The position numbers were made by a program, and so were the translations under genes. Positions 44,198-54,075 of a DNA stretch of 64,000 nucleotides are shown one piece after another (position 1 is the stretch's first letter; each line of letters starts with the position of its first letter). Origin of the DNA: CAVRIA01 sp963721115 (GTDB lineage Bacteria; Desulfobacterota; Binatia; HRBIN30; CADEER01); the NCBI GenBank assembly GCA_963721115.1, contig CAVRIA010000022.1, positions 1-64,000 on the forward strand. The letters are read 5' to 3'. The notes beneath the pieces were generated by a model. The model saw nothing but the letters and a program-made list of their open reading frames with translations, was not told where the DNA came from and searched no databases.

Positions 44198-45587
44198 ATG
44201 ACCGACGCGGACGAGAACGAGCGCCCGCCCGGACCTCCCGGCAGCGGCGCCATCGGCGACAAGGAACGGGCCGCCCGCGCCGTCGTGCGCGAGCTGCGCG
44301 CCCGCGGCCACGTCGCCTACTTCGCCGGCGGTTGCGTGCGCGATCACGTGCGCGACGAGCCGCCGGCGGACTTCGACGTGGCGACCGACGCCTCCGCCGA
44401 CCGGGTGCAGAGCCTCTTCGCGCGCACGGTGCCGGTCGGCGCCCAGTTCGGTGTCGTGCTGGTGGTGATCCAGGGCCAGCCGATCGAGGTGGCGACGTTT
44501 CGCGCCGACGCCGAGTACCTCGACGGGCGCCATCCGGTCAGCGTCCGGGCGGCGGCGCCGGAAGAAGACGCGCGGCGGCGGGATTTCACCATCAACGGCA
44601 TGTTCCTCGATCCCGAGACCGGCGAGGTGTTGGACTTCGTCGGCGGCCGGGCCGACATCGAGGCGCGCCTCGTCCGCGCCATCGGCGATCCGGATCAGCG
44701 CTTTCACGAGGATCGCCTGCGCTTGTTGCGGGCGGTGCGCCTCGCCGCCCGCCTCGGCTACGCGATCGAGCCGCGGACCTTCGCCGCCGTCCACCGGCGC
44801 GCTCCGGAGATCGTCGGCATCGCCTGGGAGAGGATCGGCGACGAGATCGTCCGTATCCTCACGGAAGGCAGCCGCTCGCCGCGGCTTCGAGCTGCTCGAC
44901 GAGTCCGGCCTGCTGGCGCAGGTCCTGCCGGAGGTCGCGGCGCTGAAAGGCGTCGAGCAGTCCCCGGACTTTCACCCCGAGGGCGACGTCTTCCGGCACA
45001 CGCTGCTCCTGCTCGAGCAGCTCGACCGGCCGTCCGAGTCGCTCGCCCTCGGCGCCCTGCTGCACGACATCGCCAAGCCGCGCTGCGCCGAACGGCGGGC
45101 CGAGCGCATCACCTTCTACGGCCATCCCGAGGTGGGCGAGGAGATGGCGGTGTCGATCTGCAAGCGGCTGAAGCGCAGCCGCGAGGTGTGGGAGAGGGTG
45201 GGCTATCTTGTGCGCAGCCACCTGCGCCTGATCCACGCGCCCGAGATGCGGCGCAGCACGCTGAAGCGCTTCCTGGCCGAGGAGGGCATCGAGGAGCTGC
45301 TCGAGCTGGCGCGGCTCGACGCCATGGCTTCGCACAAGAACCTCGCTCCCTACGAGTTCTGCCAGGCGCAGCGGCAGCTTCTGGGAGCCGAGCAGATCAA
45401 GCCGGCGCCTCTCCTGCGCGGGCGAGACCTGCTGGCACTCGGCTATCCGCGCGGGCCGCTGTACTCGGAGATCCTCGCCGCCGTCGAGGAGAAGCAGCTC
45501 GAGGGCGAGCTGACCTCTCCGGAGGGCGCCCGCCAATGGGTGGAGAGGACGTATCCGCTGCCGGCGCAAAGGCCGGAGCGCGCCTAG
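44198..45587 (+). CDS. CCA-adding enzyme / poly(A) polymerase family with HD domain (frameshift)
   Basis: About 462 residues. The class II nucleotidyltransferase head has AYFAGGCVRDHV and the metal pair in DFDVATDASAD, then RRRDFTINGMFLDP and HEDRLRLLRAVRLAARLGY. A +1 shift near 44885 (apparent extra C in GCAGCCGCT) leads to GFELLDESGLLAQVLPEV and an HD phosphohydrolase motif LLHDIAKPRC. The HD domain favours a CCA tRNA nucleotidyltransferase; the head sequence is also compatible with PcnB-type poly(A) polymerase. The start is the ATG at 44198. The HNH gene follows by 14 bp. Confidence 0.82.
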
Positions 45588-45601
45588 CGAAGAGCCGAGG
45601 G

Positions 45602-45937
45602 ATGGCGAAAGGGAGAGATCGGAAGCCTGCCGAACCGGCATGGGAGGCGCCGGCGCTCGATGCGGGTGGGGGCGGGTTCCTGGTGACCGTCGACGACGAG
45701 CATCTGAAGCGCGAGCGGGACAAGGCGCGCGAGCTGCGCGCCTCCGCGTGGTGGAAACGCCGCCGCTCCGACGGCGTCTGCCACTACTGCGGGCGGCGGG
45801 TCGGGGCCAAGGTGCTGACCATGGATCACGTGGTCCCCCTCATCCGCGGCGGCCGCTCGACCAAGGGGAACGTCGTGCCGGCCTGCAAGGAGTGCAACGC
45901 GAAGAAGAAGCACCGGCTGGCGTTCGAGTTCGAGTGA
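45602..45937 (+). CDS. HNH endonuclease
   Basis: A 111-residue nuclease with a complete HNH motif: zinc knuckle cysteines in CHYCGRRV and CKECNAKKK, catalytic histidine in LTMDHVVPLIRGG, and conserved NVVPAC. Length and layout fit the small genomic HNH proteins often found next to housekeeping genes and of unclear purpose. The ATG at 45602 lies 14 bp after the CCA-transferase stop, so it is likely co-transcribed. There are no restriction, phage or intein signs around it. Confidence 0.85.
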   Translation: MAKGRDRKPAEPAWEAPALDAGGGGFLVTVDDEHLKRERDKARELRASAWWKRRRSDGVCHYCGRRVGAKVLTMDHVVPLIRGGRSTKGNVVPACKECNAKKKHRLAFEFE

Positions 45938-46070
45938 GCCGGATCGGCGCGGCGCGCCGCGGGGAAACGGCTCGGTTCTCGCTTGCCTTAGTCTCGCCCG
46001 TGGGGCTATGCGAGATGCTGGTGGGCCGCGCGAGAGAGCGACCGGCCGCAGCGCGAATGGGGGGACGCCA

Positions 46071-47663
46071 ATGACACCGCGGATGACGTCGAGAAGGGTG
46101 CTTCTGGTCTCGCTCGCCGTCCTGCTCCTCGCCGCCGCTCCCGCCGCAGCCGCCGACGCGTTCAAGTGCTACAAGGCCAAAGTTCTCAAGCCGCCCAAGT
46201 TCCTCACCACCACCCGCATGCTGAGCGACCAGTTCGCCGTGAACGACGGTGAGTTCACGGTCAAGAAGCCGCTCCTGTACTGCAACCCGGCGAGCCAGAA
46301 CGGCGGGCCCGTCCAGGACTCCACCACGCATCTCACCTGCTACAAGATCAAGGGGCCGAAGCTCGACAAGGGCGCCCGGCCGATGGTGGACGCCACCGAC
46401 GAGTTCGGAACCCTGCGCCTCGAGGTGCAGAAGCCGTTCGCTCTCTGCGCCCCGAGCAAGACCGTCGCCGAGGAGCGCCAGGCGTGTGCGTACGGCGCCG
46501 GGGCGCTGCCGGGCAACACTCTGGAAGCGGATATCCCGCAGGGCGATCAGATCCCGATCGACCACATCGTCCTGCTCATGCAGGAGAACCGCTCGTTCGA
46601 CAGCTACTTCGGCCAACTGCCCGCCGCCGGTCACGCCGGCGTCGACGGGCTACCGGTCAATGCCAGCAATCCCGACGCGTCGAACCAGCCCGTCTACGCC
46701 TTCCACTCGACGCAGTATTGCATCGACGACGTCTCCCACAGCTGGAACAACAGCCACACTCAGTTCGACGGCGGCCTGAACGACGAGTTCGTCGTCACCA
46801 ACGACCCCAACGGCGAGCGCGCCATGGGCTACCTCGACGAAGGGGACCTGCCCTTCTACTACGGCTTGTCCAAGACCTTCGCCATCGGCGACCGCTTCTT
46901 CTCCTCGGTCCTCGGTCCGACGTGGCCGAATCGCTTCTACTTTCTCAGCGCCACGTCCGACGGCCGCATCAACAACAACATCGTGGCGTACACGCGCGAG
47001 AGCATCTTCGACCGGCTGAACGATGCCGGCGTCTCGTACAAGATCTACGCGTCCCAGATCGCCTTCGCGCTGATCATGGGCCAGCAACAGCACACACTGG
47101 CCGAGTTCTTCGCCGACGCCGCGGCCGGCACCCTGCCGCAGGTGTCCTACATCGATCCCGCCTTCTTCGGGGCGGGGGAGAACGACGAGCATCCACCCGC
47201 GAATCCGCAGCTCGGGCAGCAGTTCGTCGAGAGCATTTACAACGCCATGGTGGCCAGCCCCGACTGGCCGAGCTCCGCTCTCATCGTCACCTACGACGAG
47301 CACGGCGGCTTCTACGACCACGTCCCGCCGCCGCCCGCCTGCATTCCCGACAACGTGCCGCCGCAGCTGGGGCCCGGCAGCTTCCAGGCACAGTTCGACC
47401 GCTACGGCTTCCGCGTCCCGGTCATGGTCGTCTCGCCGTGGGCGAAGCCGGGCTACGTCTCCCACGAGGTCTACGACCACACGTCGATCCTGCGGCTCAT
47501 CGAGGCGCGCTTCAATCTGCCGGCGCTCACCGCGCGCGACGCCAATGCGACGCCGCTCACCGACATGTTCGACTTCTCGCAGCCGCACCTGCTCACGCCG
47601 CCGGCGCAGCCCGCGGCGGTGATCGATCCCGGGCAGGCGGCGATCTGCAGCACGTTCCAATAG
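46071..47663 (+). CDS. Secreted phospholipase C/acid-phosphatase-like phosphoesterase with N-terminal Cys domain
   Basis: A 530-residue exported enzyme. After the signal peptide (ending AAPAAAAD) there is a domain of about 110 residues with paired FKCYKAK and LTCYKIK motifs and cysteines in LLYCNP and FALCAP, a module that seems lineage-typical. The catalytic part is of the AcpA/PLC phosphoesterase family: IVLLMQENRSFDSYFG, VLGPTWPNRFYFLSAT, QVSYIDPAFF and VTYDEHGGFYDHVPPP with the late metal ligands, then VSPWAKPGYVSHEVYDHTSI. It would hydrolyse phosphocholine lipids or phosphomonoesters outside the cell. The start is set by ATG at 46071 after a G-rich site. Confidence 0.85.
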   Translation: MTPRMTSRRVLLVSLAVLLLAAAPAAAADAFKCYKAKVLKPPKFLTTTRMLSDQFAVNDGEFTVKKPLLYCNPASQNGGPVQDSTTHLTCYKIKGPKLDKGARPMVDATDEFGTLRLEVQKPFALCAPSKTVAEERQACAYGAGALPGNTLEADIPQGDQIPIDHIVLLMQENRSFDSYFGQLPAAGHAGVDGLPVNASNPDASNQPVYAFHSTQYCIDDVSHSWNNSHTQFDGGLNDEFVVTNDPNGERAMGYLDEGDLPFYYGLSKTFAIGDRFFSSVLGPTWPNRFYFLSATSDGRINNNIVAYTRESIFDRLNDAGVSYKIYASQIAFALIMGQQQHTLAEFFADAAAGTLPQVSYIDPAFFGAGENDEHPPANPQLGQQFVESIYNAMVASPDWPSSALIVTYDEHGGFYDHVPPPPACIPDNVPPQLGPGSFQAQFDRYGFRVPVMVVSPWAKPGYVSHEVYDHTSILRLIEARFNLPALTARDANATPLTDMFDFSQPHLLTPPAQPAAVIDPGQAAICSTFQ

Positions 47664-47737
47664 GGGGACGGAAAAAGGGCGCGACCGGTGACGGGTGACC
47701 AGGCTTTGCCCATGAATTCGAGCTGTCGGTGCAACGG

Positions 47738-47845
47738 CGGAAGGTTGTTGAGTTGTTGGGTTGTCGGTTGTTGGTTCTTGAGGCTCCCACAACCAACAAC
47801 GTAACAACGAACAACCTGGCGGGGGGCGGCTGGGTGGATTGTTGG
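47738..47845. repeat. GTTGTTGG/CAACAACG inverted word repeat
   Basis: GTTGTTGAGTTGTTGGGTTG is followed by CCAACAACGTAACAACGAA, making an imperfect inverted repeat of the CAACAA word family in the 260-bp space between the phospholipase and cyclase genes. Flanks repeat GGTGACGGGTGACC-like and CCAGTGACCGG words. No gene is seen there. Confidence 0.6.
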
Positions 47846-47923
47846 GCAAAGCCCGTGACCAGTGACCGGTAATCGGAGGGAAGGCGGAGGGTCTTCGCCG
47901 CGGGGGTTCGGGCGCGCGGGCAC

Positions 47924-49153
47924 ATGCATCGACTGGACGAGCCGACCATACGCGCGGCGCTGCGCGAGCACGAGATGCGCGCCGAGCACCGGATCAACCG
48001 GATCCGCGCGGCGGCCATCGCCACGGCGAGCGTTCTCGATCTGACCTACGCGACCCTGGCCCGCACGCTGAGCAGCCGCTTCCTCGTCTTCGGCGCCCTG
48101 GCGCTCGCCTTCTCCGCCGTGTACGTCGCGGTCGTCCACCGCCTGACGCGGGACGAGACGTATCGGCCCTGGCTGAAGTACGTCACCATCACGCTGGATT
48201 ACGTCCTGCTGCTGGCCATCTTTCTCGAGTACCGGCACATCGGCTTCTTCGCGCGCCGGGTCGACGCCGGCATCGGCGAGATGATCGTCACGCTGCTGCT
48301 GCTCAATCTCCTCAGCGCCTTCCGCTACAGCCGCTCGGCGATCCTCTACAGCAGCGCGGTGGCGACCGCGATCTCGCTCTACGTGTCGCTCGAGCTCACC
48401 GACTCGCTCGACACCGCCGTGTACGCCCCGATCATGCTAATCGGCGCGGGGCTCCTGACACTGTCGCTCTCCTCGCGCCTGGCCGATCTGTTTCTGCAGG
48501 CGCGGCGGCGGGAGCTGTTGATGCGCTTCCTGCCGCGCGAGGTGGTCAACGGCGTCGACGCCGGCGAGGTCGACCTCGAGCTGGGGGGACGCAAGCAGGA
48601 GGTGACGATCCTGCTCTCCGACCTGCGCGGCTTCACCGCGCTCGCCGAGCACCGCGATCCACAGCAGGTCGTCGCCGTGCTCAACGAGTACTTCACCGCC
48701 ATGGCAGCGATCATCTGGGAGTGCCGCGGCACCATCGACAAGTTCATCGGAGATGCGATCCTCGCCGTCTTCGGCGCGCCGGTGGCGCAGCCGGACCACG
48801 CGCTGCAGGCCGTGCGGGCGGCGCTGCGCATGCAGGAGGCGCTGGGGGAGCTGAACCGCGGATGGAGCGAGAGGGGCAGCCCGGTCCTCGCCATGGGGAT
48901 CGCGCTGCACACCGGCACGGTGGTCGCGGGCAACGTCGGATCGCCGCAGAGGATGGAGTACACGATCATCGGCGACCCGGTGAACCTCACCGCCCGCATC
49001 GAGGAGCTGAACAAGACGTACGGAACGCGGGTGCTGCTCAGCGAGACGACCTACGACCTGGTGCGCGATCACTTCGCTGCCGAGCTGGTCAGCGCCGCCC
49101 CGGTGCGCGGCCGCTCCGATCCGGTGCGCGTGTACAAGCTGGTGGGTTGGTGA
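47924..49153 (+). CDS. Class III adenylate/guanylate cyclase, membrane-bound
   Basis: A 409-residue cyclase. About five or six hydrophobic segments span residues 45-190; a cytoplasmic linker LQARRRELLMRFLPREVV is typical of this group. The cyclase domain has metal aspartates in TILLSDLRGFTAL and FIGDAILAVFG, and the substrate/transition-state block in GIALHTGTVVAGNVGS and EYTIIGDPVNLTARIEEL. It would make cAMP (or cGMP) in response to a membrane signal. There are no sensor domains such as CHASE or HAMP. It stands alone between word-repeat regions. Confidence 0.88.
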   Translation: MHRLDEPTIRAALREHEMRAEHRINRIRAAAIATASVLDLTYATLARTLSSRFLVFGALALAFSAVYVAVVHRLTRDETYRPWLKYVTITLDYVLLLAIFLEYRHIGFFARRVDAGIGEMIVTLLLLNLLSAFRYSRSAILYSSAVATAISLYVSLELTDSLDTAVYAPIMLIGAGLLTLSLSSRLADLFLQARRRELLMRFLPREVVNGVDAGEVDLELGGRKQEVTILLSDLRGFTALAEHRDPQQVVAVLNEYFTAMAAIIWECRGTIDKFIGDAILAVFGAPVAQPDHALQAVRAALRMQEALGELNRGWSERGSPVLAMGIALHTGTVVAGNVGSPQRMEYTIIGDPVNLTARIEELNKTYGTRVLLSETTYDLVRDHFAAELVSAAPVRGRSDPVRVYKLVGW

Positions 49154-49320
49154 GCCGGTAAGCGGGTGAGCCGGTGATCGGGTGAAGGAAGCTTGCAGTC
49201 CTTGGAGCGCTGGCGTGATGAAGGACTGAGTCACTGAGTCACCAACTCGTCGACTCACATTCGCGTATCGCCGCCGTACCCGCCCACCGGCGTACCGGCT
49301 CACCCCCTCCCGGGGGTAGC
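49146..49320. repeat. GGTGAGCCGG / CACTGAGTCAC word repeats
   Basis: GGTGAGCCGGTAAGCGGGTG and GGTGAGCCGGTGATCGGGTG words occur in tandem, then GAGTCACTGAGTCACC, then CCCGCCCACCGGCGTACC and CGGCTCACC in the opposite orientation. Thus an inverted word repeat fills the 200 bp between the cyclase and ftsH. The same words appear at 51380-51420 and 59040-59095. Confidence 0.6.
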
Positions 49321-49353
49321 CGAGCACCGGCAGATCGCCTAGTTTCGGGCCTC

Positions 49354-51374
49354 ATGGCCCCCAAGGACCCCAGGAGCGCCAAGAGCCCCAAGAACAAGGC
49401 GCCGCGCGCCCGCTTCAGCCTGTTCTACTACGCCTGGGGACTGGGGCTGATCCTGCTCCTGGACACGCTCCTGTTCTCCGGCGCGCAGCCGTCTCCCATC
49501 GCGTACAGCGATTTCCTGCAGCGCGTGCGGGACGACAAGGTGGCGAGCGTCGTCATCACCGACGACCACATCTACGGCGAGATGAAGCCCGCCCCGGAAA
49601 GGAGCCGAGCGCCAAGCCGGCGCCGCCCGCGAAAGTGCCCAGGTCTCACACGCCGTGGAGCCTGAGCCGCTGGCTCGAGCCCCTGCGCGGCGCCGAGTCG
49701 CGCGTGCAGCAGGAGGAGCGCGCGGCGGCGGCGAAAGCCCGGCGCAGCTTCACGGTCGTTCCGCTGCCGGATCAGGATCCCGACCGCGATCTCGTCGAGA
49801 CGTTGCAGGCGCACGGCGTCACCTTCCGGGCCGAGGTCGAGTCGCACTGGCTGCGCGACTTCATCTCCAACTGGATCCTGCCGATCGGCATCATGGTGCT
49901 CATCTGGGTCTTCGTCATGCGGCGCATGGGCCGCGGTCCCGGAATGCTGAACGTCGGCAAGAGCAAGGCCCGAATCTACGAGGTCGACCCGCACAGCGCG
50001 GTCCATTTCAGCGACGTGGCCGGGGTCGACGAGGCGGTGGAGGAGACGCGCGAGATCGTCTCCTTTCTCAAGGAGCCCGGCAAATACACCAAGCTCGGCG
50101 CCAAGCTTCCCAAGGGGGTGCTGCTCGTCGGGCCGCCGGGGACGGGCAAGACGTTGCTGGCGCGCGCCGTGGCGGGCGAGGCGGGCGTGCCGTTCTTCAG
50201 CCTGAGCGGCTCGGACTTCGTCGAGATGTTCGTCGGCGTCGGAGCGGCGCGGGTGCGCGACCTCTTCGACGAGGCCAAGCGCAAGGCACCGTGCATCATC
50301 TTCATCGACGAGCTGGACGCCGTCGGCCGGTCGCGCGGGCAGGGCGCGCCGATGGGCGGCTACGACGAGCGCGAGAACACGCTGAACCAGCTTCTCGTCG
50401 AGATGGACGGCTTCGACGGCAGCGCCGGCGTCGTGCTCATCGGCGCGACCAACCGGCCCGAGGTGCTCGACCGCGCGCTGCTGCGGCCCGGCCGTTTCGA
50501 CCGCCAGATCCTGGTCGACCGGCCCGCCCGCGAGGGGCGGCTGGCGATCTTCAAGGTGCACACCCGCCAGCTGGTGCTCGACGGCGGAGTCGACCTGGCG
50601 CGCCTGGCCGGAGAGACGCCGGGCTTCGTCGGCGCCGACATCGCCAACCTCTGCAACGAGGCCGCCATCGTGGCCTCGCGCCGCGGGCGCGCGCGGATCA
50701 CCATGGCGGACTTTCAGGACGCCCTGGAGCGCATCGTCGGCGGCCTGGAGAAGAAGGGCAAGATCGTCAGCGAGCCCGAGCGGCGCATCGTCGCCTACCA
50801 CGAGTCGGGGCATACGTTGGTCGGGTACTTCACTCCGGGCGCCGATCCGGTGCAGAAGGTATCGATCGTCCCGCGCGGTCGCGGCGCCCTCGGGTACACG
50901 ATGCAGGCGCCGCTCGAGGACCGCTACCTGATGTCGCACGACGAGCTGCTCGGGCGCATTCGCGTTCTCATGGGCGGCCGCGCCGCCGAGGAGGTGGTGT
51001 TCGGCCAGATCTCCACCGGCGCGTCGGACGACATCGAGAAGGCGAGCCGCATCGCCCGCGACATGCTGACCGTCTACGGCATGAGCCGCCGTCTGCCCAA
51101 CCTCTCGCTGGTGACCGACCCGACCCCGACCTTCCTCGGCCAGGCGCCGCCGAGCGCGCCCCACTCGGCCGAGATCGAGCAGCTCATCGGCGAGGAGCAG
51201 CTCGAGATCCTGCGCAAGTGTTACGACGAGGCGAAGCAGTTTCTGACCGAGAAGCGCGACCTGCTGGAGACCCTGGCGCAGCGCCTCCTGAAGCAGGAGA
51301 AGCTCGAGGCGAGCGATCTCCTGGAGATCCTCGGCGCCCACGCCCCGCCCGCGCCTGGCTCCTCGGCTGCTTGA
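49354..51374 (+). CDS. ftsH: ATP-dependent zinc metalloprotease FtsH (frameshift)
   Basis: About 670 residues. The first membrane segment (LILLLDTLLFSG) and IAYSDFLQRVRDDKVASVVI begin the periplasmic FtsH_ext domain. A -1-type shift near 49590-49600, in a Pro/Lys-rich insertion, leads to the second span (ILPIGIMVLIWVFVMRRMG). The AAA domain has VDEAVEETREIVSFLK, Walker A GPPGTGKT, Walker B IIFIDELDAVGRSRG and GATNRPEVLDRALLRPGRFDR. The zinc protease site is HESGHTLVGY. It degrades membrane and regulatory proteins. The C-terminus is complete. Its convergent neighbour is the P450 gene, 46 bp away. Confidence 0.92.
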
Positions 51375-51420
51375 GCGACGTTCAACCGGCTCACCCGCTC
51401 ACTGGCGCACCCGCACACCT

Positions 51421-52683
51421 TCACCGCCGCTTGAAGCGATAGCGGACCGGGACGTGCTTCGGGCCGCCGACGAAGCTGGCGTGCAGGCGCTCGACCGGTG
51501 CGGTGAGCTCGATCGACTCGAGGCGCTCGGCGAGCTGGCGGAAGAAGACCTCGAGGTCGAGGCGCGCCAGGTGGGCGCCGAGGCAGAAGTGCTCGCCGAC
51601 GCCGAAGCCGAGGTGCGGGTTGGGGTCGCGGTCGATGCGGAAGGCGAAGGGATCGGCGAAGACCTCCTCGTCGCGGTTGGCCGAGGCGTAGAAGAGCGCC
51701 ACCGAGTCTCCCTTCTCGATCCGCTGGCCGCGCAGCTCGTAGTCGGCCGTCGCCGTGCGCGAGAAGTGGTTCACCGGCGTCGTCCAGCGCACGATCTCGT
51801 CGGCCGCGGTCCGCACCAGCGAGGGGTTGCGGCGCAGCTTCTCGAGCTCGGCCGGATGCTCGAGCAGGGCGAGCAGGCCGCCGGAGATGGCGTTGCGCGT
51901 GGTGTCGTGGCCGGCGACCATGATCAGGAAGTAGAGGGAGAAGAGCTCGAACTGCGGGACGGGCTCGCCGCCGAGCGTCGCATTGGCCAGCACGCTCGAG
52001 AGGTCGTCGCGCGGGTTGGCGCGGCGGTCGGCGGTGATCTCGGAGAGGAACGCGAACGCCTCCTGCAGGAAGCCCAGGCGCGCCTCGCGGGTGTCGCCCT
52101 GGCGCTCGAACTCGGGATCCTCGATACCGAAGTTCTCGTTGGTCACGCGCAGGACGAAGTCCTCCTTGTCGCGCGGAATGCCGAGCATCTCGGTGATCAT
52201 GCGAAGCGGCTGGCGGGCCGCGACGTCGGTGACGAAGTCGCACTCGTGGGCGCCGCCGTCGCGCGCCAACTCGTCGAAGATCTCGGCCGTGATCTCCTCG
52301 AGCCGCGCCTGCAGGCGGCGGATCGCCCGCGGCGTGAACCAGCTGCTCACCAGCTTGCGGTAGTCGCGGTGCTCGGGCGGGTCCATGTTGACCAGCATGC
52401 GCAGCGGCGGCTCCTCCTCCATGGTGGGGCCGAAGCCGGTGGTCGCTTCCGGGAAGAGAATGAAGCGCCCGGCGCTCCTGAACTTCTCGGGCTGCGTCGA
52501 TACCTCGATGATGTCGGCGTGCTTGGTGATCGCCCAGAACGGCCGGTAGCTCTCCGGCTGACACCAGTGCACCGGCGACTCGCGGCGCAGGCGCGTCCAG
52601 GCGTCGTGCGGATAGCCGCGCTCGCCGTAGAGCCGCGCCGTGATGACGTCGAGCTGATCGAGTGGGACTTCCTGTAGGCTCAC
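51421..52683 (-). CDS. Cytochrome P450 (class I bacterial type)
   Basis: A 420-residue soluble P450 with GTG start at 52683 preceded by GGAGGAAC. The substrate-recognition/B-C region has MDPPEHRDYRKLVSSWFTPR, the I-helix is VAGHDTTRNAISG, ExxR is DEIVRW, and the heme loop FGVGEHFCLGAHLARL has the axial cysteine at about 367. MDPPEHRDYRKLV and HFCLGAHLARLDLEV resemble the CYP124/125/142 sterol and isoprenoid omega-hydroxylase group. No ferredoxin gene is adjacent; the 4Fe-4S protein at 59220 is 6.5 kb away. It is distinct from the longer P450 at 25225-26619. Confidence 0.9.
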   Translation of the reverse strand: MSLQEVPLDQLDVITARLYGERGYPHDAWTRLRRESPVHWCQPESYRPFWAITKHADIIEVSTQPEKFRSAGRFILFPEATTGFGPTMEEEPPLRMLVNMDPPEHRDYRKLVSSWFTPRAIRRLQARLEEITAEIFDELARDGGAHECDFVTDVAARQPLRMITEMLGIPRDKEDFVLRVTNENFGIEDPEFERQGDTREARLGFLQEAFAFLSEITADRRANPRDDLSSVLANATLGGEPVPQFELFSLYFLIMVAGHDTTRNAISGGLLALLEHPAELEKLRRNPSLVRTAADEIVRWTTPVNHFSRTATADYELRGQRIEKGDSVALFYASANRDEEVFADPFAFRIDRDPNPHLGFGVGEHFCLGAHLARLDLEVFFRQLAERLESIELTAPVERLHASFVGGPKHVPVRYRFKRR

Positions 52684-52772
52684 GATGTTCCTCCCTGGGA
52701 TCTTCAAGGCGCTCCCGCGCCGCGCGGACTCGGAAAGGGACTCGAATAGCCTGGTCCGCGGGCTTCGGCAAC

Positions 52773-53257
52773 GCCCCTCCGCCTCCCCTTTGATCACAAG
52801 GAACCGGTTTGTTCTGTGCGGGGCTTGCGCCCCTGCAACCCCTCCGGGGAGGGAACCGCTCAGACGCCGCGGTTCCCTCCCCGCGCCCCTCTCTCCGGTG
52901 GCTCCCCTCCGAGGCGAATCCGCTTCCCCGTTCGGCACCGGACCTGGCGGTCGGCGCGCATAACGGGAGACGCGCCACTAGCTGAATCTACGAGCCACTG
53001 ACGGGAATCGACTCCCTCGGTCTCGCGCATAGCTTCACAACCGCGCCGCATCTTGCCGATCTCTCTCTCACGCCTCTTCGAAAGGTCGAGGCCTCTGGGT
53101 TTTGTTTTCTGACTTCCGAACCCAACAGCCAACAGCTCAACAACCTAACAACCTGCCCTGTCCCGCCTCTTCGAAGGGTCGAGACCCCGGGTTTTGATTC
53201 CTTCCGAACCCAACAACCAACAGCTCAACAACCTAACAACTGCCCTACAACCTGCCC
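52773..53257. repeat. Dispersed structured repeat, copy B
   Basis: Second copy of the element at 190-642, same orientation, about 52.6 kb away. It keeps the perfect 15-bp stem (52845-52859 and 52869-52883) with the same 9-nt loop. The terminal CTTCGAAAGGTCGAG plus CAACAGCCAACAG modules are again duplicated, but with altered spacing and T-rich inserts. It fills the 584 bp between the P450 and HAD-phosphatase genes, where no gene is seen. Confidence 0.85.
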
Positions 53258-53267
53258 TTCAGGCGCA

Positions 53268-53957
53268 TCAGCGCTCCCCCGCGGGAGGAACGCCCCAGTC
53301 GACGGTGGGCCAGCCGCGGCGGCGGGCGAGGCGGCGCAGGCGGGGATCGGGATGGACGGCGACCGGGCGTCCCACCGCCTCCAGCATCGGCAGGTCCGAG
53401 TGCGAGTCGGTGTAGAAGGCCGCATCGGCCAGGTGGAGGCCGATCTCGCCGGCGTAGCGCTCGGCGAGCTCCACTTTGCCGGGGCCGAAGCACAGCGGCT
53501 CGATCGCCCGGCCCGTGTAGCGTCCCGCCTGGTCGACCTCGAATCGGTTGCAGACGAAGTGGTCGAGCCCGAGGTCGCGCGACACCTGCTCCGAGACGTA
53601 GTTCGACGAGGAGGTGAGCAGGACGAGGTGGTCCCCCGCCTCGCGGTGCTCGCGCAGCGCCGCCAGGGCGCCGGGTCGATAGAGCGGGCGGACGAGCTCC
53701 TCGTAGAACACGCGCGCCCGCTCGCGCAGCTCGTCCTCTCGTTGCCCGGCGAGCGACGCGACGCTGCGCCGGATGGGATCGCTCATGTCCGACACGGCGC
53801 CGACGCTGTAGCGCAGCACCCACGCCAGAGCCTGCACCGTTTGGGTGCGCGTGACGCGGCCGGCGCGGCGCTCGAAGCGAATCCACAGGGTCGCCGAGTT
53901 GCGGCTGATCAGGGTCTTGTCCAGGTCGAAAAAGGCGATTCGGGTTTCGGGCGCCAT
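53268..53957 (-). CDS. HAD-IB family phosphatase (SerB-like)
   Basis: A 229-residue HAD hydrolase. Motif I is FFDLDKTLISRNS with the nucleophilic aspartate, motif II is LLTSSSNYVSEQV, and motif III/IV is FYTDSHSDLPMLEAVG. The order and PxxGALAALREHREAG cap resemble phosphoserine phosphatase-like HAD-IB enzymes that act on small phosphates or phospholipid precursors. The start codon lies within a hairpin (CATGGGC-ttc-GCCCcATG, 53955-53972) in the leader, so initiation may be temperature- or structure-dependent; no strong ribosome site is seen. Its far end abuts the dispersed repeat copy B. Confidence 0.85.
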   Translation of the reverse strand: MAPETRIAFFDLDKTLISRNSATLWIRFERRAGRVTRTQTVQALAWVLRYSVGAVSDMSDPIRRSVASLAGQREDELRERARVFYEELVRPLYRPGALAALREHREAGDHLVLLTSSSNYVSEQVSRDLGLDHFVCNRFEVDQAGRYTGRAIEPLCFGPGKVELAERYAGEIGLHLADAAFYTDSHSDLPMLEAVGRPVAVHPDPRLRRLARRRGWPTVDWGVPPAGER

Positions 53958-54075
53958 GGGCTTCGCCCCATGAAATCATCCCGGAACGCGATGGCAAGCC
54001 CAGAATCGGCGCACCGGTTGGCCCGGGAAACGACTATTCGATTGCTCCGCCCTGCGCTATGAACGGGCAGCGGCC

